A DNA stretch of 64,000 nucleotides from contig DATATB010000025.1 in the NCBI GenBank assembly GCA_036268995.1, positions 1 to 64,000 on the forward strand. The letters are read 5' to 3'. The number at the start of each line of letters is the position of its first letter. Position 1 is the stretch's first letter. Positions 60,384 through 64,000 of the stretch are shown here, one piece after another. The notes beneath the pieces are model-generated. The model was not told where the DNA came from. It searched no databases and saw nothing but the letters and a program-made list of their open reading frames with translations. This DNA is from DATATB01 sp036268995 (GTDB lineage: Bacteria; Planctomycetota; Planctomycetia; Pirellulales; PNKZ01). The position numbers and the translations under genes are program-made.

Positions 60384-61363
60384 TACCATTGCAGATGCTC
60401 GCGCGGATGGATCGGGTGAGCCTCCTCGATTTGCCGGATCATTTGCAACTCCGCCTCGCTCAACTCGGGCGGCAGCACGACTTGCACTTCGGCGAACAAG
60501 TCGCCGGGCGGGCGGCCCTTGGCTTCCACCCCGCGGCCCTTGATCCGCAGCTTCTTGCCGCTCGAGCTGTGCGGCGGCACGCGAACCGAAACCGTGCCCT
60601 TGGGTGTGGGCAAGTCGACCTTGGCCCCTTCCGCCGCTTCGCGCAGCGTCACCGGCAGGCGAACGTGCAGATGATCGCCGCGGCGCTGGAACCAGGGATG
60701 CGGCGCCACGTGAACGGTAATCAGCAGATCGCCCGGCGTCCCGCCATCGGGCGCGGGCTCGCCTTTTCCACGCAGCCGGATTTTCTTCCCCTCGTCGATG
60801 CCGGGCGGCACTTTGACGGCCAGTGTCTCGGAATGGCCATCGCCGCGGCTGAGCGTGATTTGTGTCTGGCCGCCGCTGACGGCCAGATTGAACGGAATCT
60901 CGAGCTCGGCGGAGACATCGGCTCCGCGGCCAGGCGCCGCGGCCCGCGAGCCCCTTCCGCCGCGGCGACCACGTCCAAACTGGTTGAAGAAATCGAACCC
61001 GCCCGGGCCGGCACCCGCACCTGCGCCGCCTTGGCCGAAGCGTTCGCCGAAGAACTGCGACAGGTCGATGTCTTCGAAACCGCCGGGGCCGCCCGGACTC
61101 CAGCCCGGCCCTGCACCTGGCCGCGGGCCGCCTCGGCTGGCACTCTCGAACGAGCTGCCGTAGCGGTCGTATAGCTCGCGCTTGCTGGTGTCGCTGAGCA
61201 CGTCGAAGGCGGCTTGCACCTGCTGAAATTTCTTCTTTGCCGTCTTATCGTCCGGATTCATGTCCGGATGGAATTTCTTCGCTAGCGTGCGATAGGCCTT
61301 TTCGATGTCGGCCTGCGACGCGTTGCGTTCGACGCCGAGCGTTTTGTAGTAGTCCTCAGCCAT
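60383..61363 (-). CDS. DnaJ-family co-chaperone without zinc finger (CbpA-like)
   Basis: The 326-residue J-protein stimulates DnaK. The J-domain (1-70) has DYYKTLGV and HPD at 32-34. A Gly/Phe-rich linker (75-145) and two C-terminal substrate-binding domains follow (ISLSRGDG-like strand, VPPGIDEGKKIRLRGKG, PPGDL). The Cys-rich zinc-finger domain of DnaJ is absent, so it is CbpA-like. ATG 61363 is preferred over the longer frame to 61477. Confidence 0.92.
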   Translation of the reverse strand: MAEDYYKTLGVERNASQADIEKAYRTLAKKFHPDMNPDDKTAKKKFQQVQAAFDVLSDTSKRELYDRYGSSFESASRGGPRPGAGPGWSPGGPGGFEDIDLSQFFGERFGQGGAGAGAGPGGFDFFNQFGRGRRGGRGSRAAAPGRGADVSAELEIPFNLAVSGGQTQITLSRGDGHSETLAVKVPPGIDEGKKIRLRGKGEPAPDGGTPGDLLITVHVAPHPWFQRRGDHLHVRLPVTLREAAEGAKVDLPTPKGTVSVRVPPHSSSGKKLRIKGRGVEAKGRPPGDLFAEVQVVLPPELSEAELQMIRQIEEAHPIHPREHLQW

Positions 61364-61522
61364 TTCAACCGAAAGTTTGTTTACGTGAGTTTGGCGCCCG
61401 GTCGTAGCGGCTGTTTGCCGCCTGCTGGCTATTCTATTAGACCGCACGGCAAAAATGTACCCGCTGCCGAAGTCCAACTGCCGGCGTGCTAGAGTTTAAG
61501 GATTGTGCGGCGGGCCGGTCCA

Positions 61523-61573
61523 CCGTAGGCGTCTCGCTCCGCCGAGACGCATTTCATCCCGCGGAGCGGGATG
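61523..61573. repeat. partial copy of the 59107-59224 repeat
   Basis: The block 61523-61551 matches 59116-59144 with one mismatch in 29 bp (hairpin GCGTCTCG/CGAGACGC). The hairpin CATCCCG...CGGGATG follows at 61555-61573. The two hairpins are only three bases apart here, against 44 in the other copy. Confidence 0.85.
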
Positions 61574-61642
61574 TCTACTATCACGAAACGCGGAAACAGG
61601 CCGAAAACCGGCCGGTGTCCAAGCCCCCATAAGGACCGTTCG

Positions 61643-63151
61643 ATGCGCCGTTGGCCGCTGCTGGCAGCCCTGCTGGCCATCCTTGCCGTGACGGCGCTGG
61701 CCGTGCGAACGCTGGCGGCCGGCAAGGCGGGCGAAGGCACGCTGGAGCTGACGATCGTCGACCAGCAGACTCGCAAGCCGATCGCTTGCCGCATCCACCT
61801 GGTCAACGCGGCGGGCGTCCCGCGCAAGGCCCTCAAATCCCCGTTCTGGCACGACCACTTTGTCTGCCCCGGCCAGGTGAGCCTGAAGGTTCCGCGGGGC
61901 AACTACACCTTCGTGATCGAACGCGGGCCGGAATATGCCGATGCCACCGGCTATTTCACCATCAACGATTTTGCCGACGATCGCAAAACGGCCGATCTCA
62001 AGCGGGCCGTTGACATGTCGAGCGAAGGCTGGTGGTCGGGCGATCTGCGCGTTCGCCGCCCGGCCCGGAACTTCGAATTGCTGATGCAGGCCGAAGACTT
62101 GCATTTGGCCGTCGCGATTCCGCTTGTTCAAGACGAGCCGGACGCGGTGCAGCAGTTCAAGCCCGGCCTGTTGCGCTTCGACGAGCATCGCTATTGCCAG
62201 TTGCTCGCACCGCAGGACGCGTCCGGCCGTGGCCGCCAGGCCATCGAGTTGCCGACCGGGGCATTCGACGCGACGGAAGCTGACGATACGAGCGGAATCA
62301 GTGCTGAGCCCTCCGAACACGTGTGGTACGACGTCGACGATCCGGCCGCTCCCGAGCTGCCGGTGTGGCTGGCGCTGGGCAAGGTCGATTCGTTTTGCTT
62401 GCTGAGCGGCCAGTTGGTGCGCGGTAAAAGCGACACCGGCAAGAAGCCAGCTCGCAAACGCGGCGACGATGGTCACGTAGCGGCTGAGCTGGCCCAGCAG
62501 GTGTATTTTCATATTTTGAATTGCGGGCTACGCGTGCCCCCATCGGCCAGCAGCAACAGCGGCGTCGCGGCCAATCCCGTCGGCTACAACCGCATGTATG
62601 CTTGGGTCGACAAGTCGGACATCAGCTACGACCATTGGTGGCGGGCCGTGCGCATGGGCCGCGTCACGGTGACCAACGGCCCGCTGATCCGGCCATTGGC
62701 CAACGGCCGTACGCCGGGCCATGAGTTCCGGCTGCTCGAGGGGGAGCTGGAGTTGGACGTGGCGATGAACCTCACGACCCGCGACCCGATCACGTATCTC
62801 GAGCTGCTCAAAAACGGCCACACGGCGCACAGCATACGGCTAGCGGATTGGGCCAAGACTGGGCATTTTCCCGCGGTGCTGTTCAAAGAGCCCGGCTGGC
62901 TGCTGGTGCGGGTCGTGACCGACGTGCAGCAAACCTATCGTGCCGCGCTCAGTGCCCCGTGGTACGTCGACGGCCCGGGCGGCCCGCGCATCAGCCGCAA
63001 GTCGGTGAATTATTTCCTCGACCGCCTGCACGCGCTCGCGGCGCATCGAACCGCCGGCAAGGCGGGCCCCGCCAGCGACCTCACGCCCGCCCAGCTCGCG
63101 GCCGCCGAGCGCTTCTGGACCGATCTGCTGGCCAAAGCCAACGCCGACTGA
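61643..63151 (+). CDS. CehA/McbA-like secreted protein with degenerate metal site
   Basis: The 502-residue product has an N-terminal export helix (RWPLLAALLAILAVTALAV). A beta-domain (LELTIVDQQTRKPIACRIHL) leads into a region resembling CehA/McbA PHP-type metallohydrolases. In that family the segment reads roughly SGDLHVHRP; here it is SGDLRVRRP, so both metal-binding His are Arg. DISYDHWWRAVRMGRVTVTN and GPLIRP-type C-terminal motifs are kept. It may be a non-catalytic relative. AAGGA precedes the ATG. Confidence 0.75.
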   Translation: MRRWPLLAALLAILAVTALAVRTLAAGKAGEGTLELTIVDQQTRKPIACRIHLVNAAGVPRKALKSPFWHDHFVCPGQVSLKVPRGNYTFVIERGPEYADATGYFTINDFADDRKTADLKRAVDMSSEGWWSGDLRVRRPARNFELLMQAEDLHLAVAIPLVQDEPDAVQQFKPGLLRFDEHRYCQLLAPQDASGRGRQAIELPTGAFDATEADDTSGISAEPSEHVWYDVDDPAAPELPVWLALGKVDSFCLLSGQLVRGKSDTGKKPARKRGDDGHVAAELAQQVYFHILNCGLRVPPSASSNSGVAANPVGYNRMYAWVDKSDISYDHWWRAVRMGRVTVTNGPLIRPLANGRTPGHEFRLLEGELELDVAMNLTTRDPITYLELLKNGHTAHSIRLADWAKTGHFPAVLFKEPGWLLVRVVTDVQQTYRAALSAPWYVDGPGGPRISRKSVNYFLDRLHALAAHRTAGKAGPASDLTPAQLAAAERFWTDLLAKANAD

Positions 63152-63163
63152 CGCCCGGCCGGC

Positions 63164-63445
63164 TCACTCCCCATTGATTTCGAGCTTGGGCATTGCGGTT
63201 CGCAACCACTTGATGCCGCGGTCGGTGATGTTGCTGGAGTCGATCTCGAGTTCGCGCAACTTTTTCAAGCCGACCAGCGAGCGCAGGCCTTGATCGGTCA
63301 TGACTCCGGTAATGCGGAGCGTTTCGAGGTTGGGCAGCTTCGCGATCTGTGCCAGCCCTTTATCCGAAATGTCGCCGTAGGCAGAGGCCTTCCGCATGTG
63401 ATCTGAATTGCGGTACGAGCGGCTTTCTGGCGAGCTGCTTGACAT
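63164..63445 (-). CDS. leucine-rich-repeat fragment
   Basis: About 93 residues carry two to three leucine-rich repeats (DKGLAQIAKLPNLETLRITG, DQGLRSLVGLKKLRELEI, DRGIKWLRTAMPKLEI). The N-terminus is unlike a signal or domain start and overlaps the padR promoter. It looks like the 3' end of a larger LRR protein truncated by rearrangement, so it may be a pseudogene. Confidence 0.5.
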   Translation of the reverse strand: MSSSSPESRSYRNSDHMRKASAYGDISDKGLAQIAKLPNLETLRITGVMTDQGLRSLVGLKKLRELEIDSSNITDRGIKWLRTAMPKLEINGE

Positions 63446-63467
63446 ACATAGAAGTGCTATGTATACT
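63439..63467 (+). promoter_or_regulatory. sigma-70 promoter of padR
   Basis: A perfect TTGACA (63439-63444) is 17 bp from TATACT (63462-63467). The predicted start lies at or next to the A of the ATG at 63474, implying a leaderless message. Confidence 0.85.
63444..63464. promoter_or_regulatory. palindromic operator in the padR promoter
   Basis: ATACATAG (63444-63451) and CTATGTAT (63457-63464) form an inverted repeat with a 5-bp centre. It fills the spacer and overlaps the -10 box, where a bound PadR dimer would block polymerase. ACAT/ATGT half-sites suit PadR-family regulators. Confidence 0.8.
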
Positions 63468-63473
63468 CCGGGC

Positions 63474-63800
63474 ATGAAGCTCACCAAGGACCTTGTGGCT
63501 GCCTCCGCCGTGCCGTTGATTCTCTCGGTCCTCAAGGACGGCGAGAGCTACGGCTATGCCATCATCCAGCGCGTGTGCGAGCTGTCGGGCGGCCAGATCC
63601 AGTGGAGCGACGGCATGCTGTATCCCGTCCTGCATCGTCTCGAAAGCCAGGACTACATCGAATCGCATTGGAAGATTTCGGACTCGGGGCGACGGCGAAA
63701 ATACTACCGCTTGAAACGCGAAGGCCGTAAAGCCCTGGCAGAACAACGCGAGCAATGGCTCGTTGTCCATGCGGCGCTGGCCGCGGTATGGGGAACCTAA
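63474..63800 (+). CDS. PadR family transcriptional regulator
   Basis: This 108-residue winged-helix repressor shows VPLILSVLKDGESYGYAI, SDGMLYPVLHRLESQDYIES and GRRRKYYRLKREGRKAL, the classic PadR recognition and wing pattern. The ligand is unknown. Its promoter contains a palindrome, suggesting autorepression. The next gene starts two bases after the stop, the PadR-plus-effector arrangement found in many soil bacteria. Confidence 0.93.
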   Translation: MKLTKDLVAASAVPLILSVLKDGESYGYAIIQRVCELSGGQIQWSDGMLYPVLHRLESQDYIESHWKISDSGRRRKYYRLKREGRKALAEQREQWLVVHAALAAVWGT

Positions 63801-63801
63801 A

Positions 63802-64000
63802 ATGTTCGACCTCGAACAGCAGATCAGTCAGTGGCGCGATGCCACGAGCAAGGTGATGCGGGGCCAGGCCGAGGCCATCGAAGAATTGGAAAATCATCTC
63901 CGCGATGCGGTCGAGCGGTCGGTTCGAGCGGGCTCGACGCCCGAGCAAGCGTGGGAATCGGCGCTCCAGCGCCTGGGCACGCCGGAACCACTGGCGGCGG
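63802..64000 (+). CDS. PadR-associated protein, N-terminal permease-prefix/HAAS-like domain, cut by the window edge
   Basis: The first 66 residues (MFDLEQQISQWRDATSKVM ... ELENHLRDAVE ... LGTPEPLAA) match the short helical domain found at the start of permeases or HAAS-type membrane proteins encoded next to padR. The start is two bases after the padR stop, so both are in one operon and regulated together. The rest, probably a membrane protein, lies beyond the right edge. Confidence 0.75.
   Translation, partial: MFDLEQQISQWRDATSKVMRGQAEAIEELENHLRDAVERSVRAGSTPEQAWESALQRLGTPEPLAA

Overview
The window is a gene-dense, GC-rich (about 60-65% by eye) bacterial chromosome segment. It most likely comes from the Planctomycetota, probably a Pirellulales-like lineage. 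Pointers to that phylum are a giant secreted protein with an LEPLEGRLLLT-type N-terminal motif, a PVC-type beta-propeller/HEAT/CxxCH heme protein, a secreted sulfatase, a Tat-exported enolase-superfamily protein, futalosine-pathway menaquinone genes, a NuoA with a long C-terminal extension, weak or absent Shine-Dalgarno sites at many starts, and many short dispersed intergenic repeats. The assignment is an inference from gene content.

Layout. 1-4000 (minus): the edge of a vapBC toxin-antitoxin pair, phosphotransferase enzyme I (ptsI) and an MFS transporter. 4212-14498 (plus): one 3428-residue secreted protein combining beta-helix, CARDB-like, RHS/YD-repeat and DUF11-like modules. 14.7-25 kb (plus): a zinc-type glucose dehydrogenase, an ABC exporter operon, mqnA-mqnC, and a second ABC system whose permease is fused to a CPBP protease. 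25-27.4 kb (minus): an outer-membrane protein, tatD and a ferritin-like gene. 27.4-40.7 kb (minus): a long respiratory complex I cluster in transcription order I, DUF2203, A, C, S23-type protein, D, H, J, K, L, M, N. No nuoB, E, F or G is present. 41.6-43.1 kb (plus): csrA, tRNA-Glu(TTC) and hemH. 43.2-47.9 kb: thiolase, a dienoyl-CoA-reductase-like SDR, an aldo/keto reductase and a secreted triple-RidA protein. 48-59 kb: a small secreted peptide, an AT-hook protein, the PVC-type heme protein, an ABC-F ATPase, a class V aminotransferase, the enolase-superfamily protein, a Bcp peroxiredoxin and a sulfatase. 59.3-61.4 kb (minus): yidD, rnpA, a small membrane protein and a DnaJ/CbpA protein. 61.6-64 kb: a CehA/McbA-like protein, an LRR fragment, and a PadR regulator with its partner gene running off the right edge.

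The main unexpected signals are these. nuoL is cut by a single in-frame amber codon at a position that looks conserved. nuoN carries a dispersed repeat inserted in frame. An S23/IVS-type four-helix-bundle gene sits between nuoC and nuoD, flanked by inverted heptamer repeats. A 101-bp MITE-like element has perfect 23-bp terminal inverted repeats at the 5' end of a membrane-protein gene. tRNA-Glu lies two bases upstream of hemH. The padR promoter has an ideal sigma-70 shape and appears to give a leaderless message. The CehA-like protein has lost its HxH metal motif. Several families of hairpin or heptamer repeats recur across the window, some supplying stop codons or protein tails.

No rRNA, CRISPR array, complete insertion sequence, prophage or replication origin was recognised.
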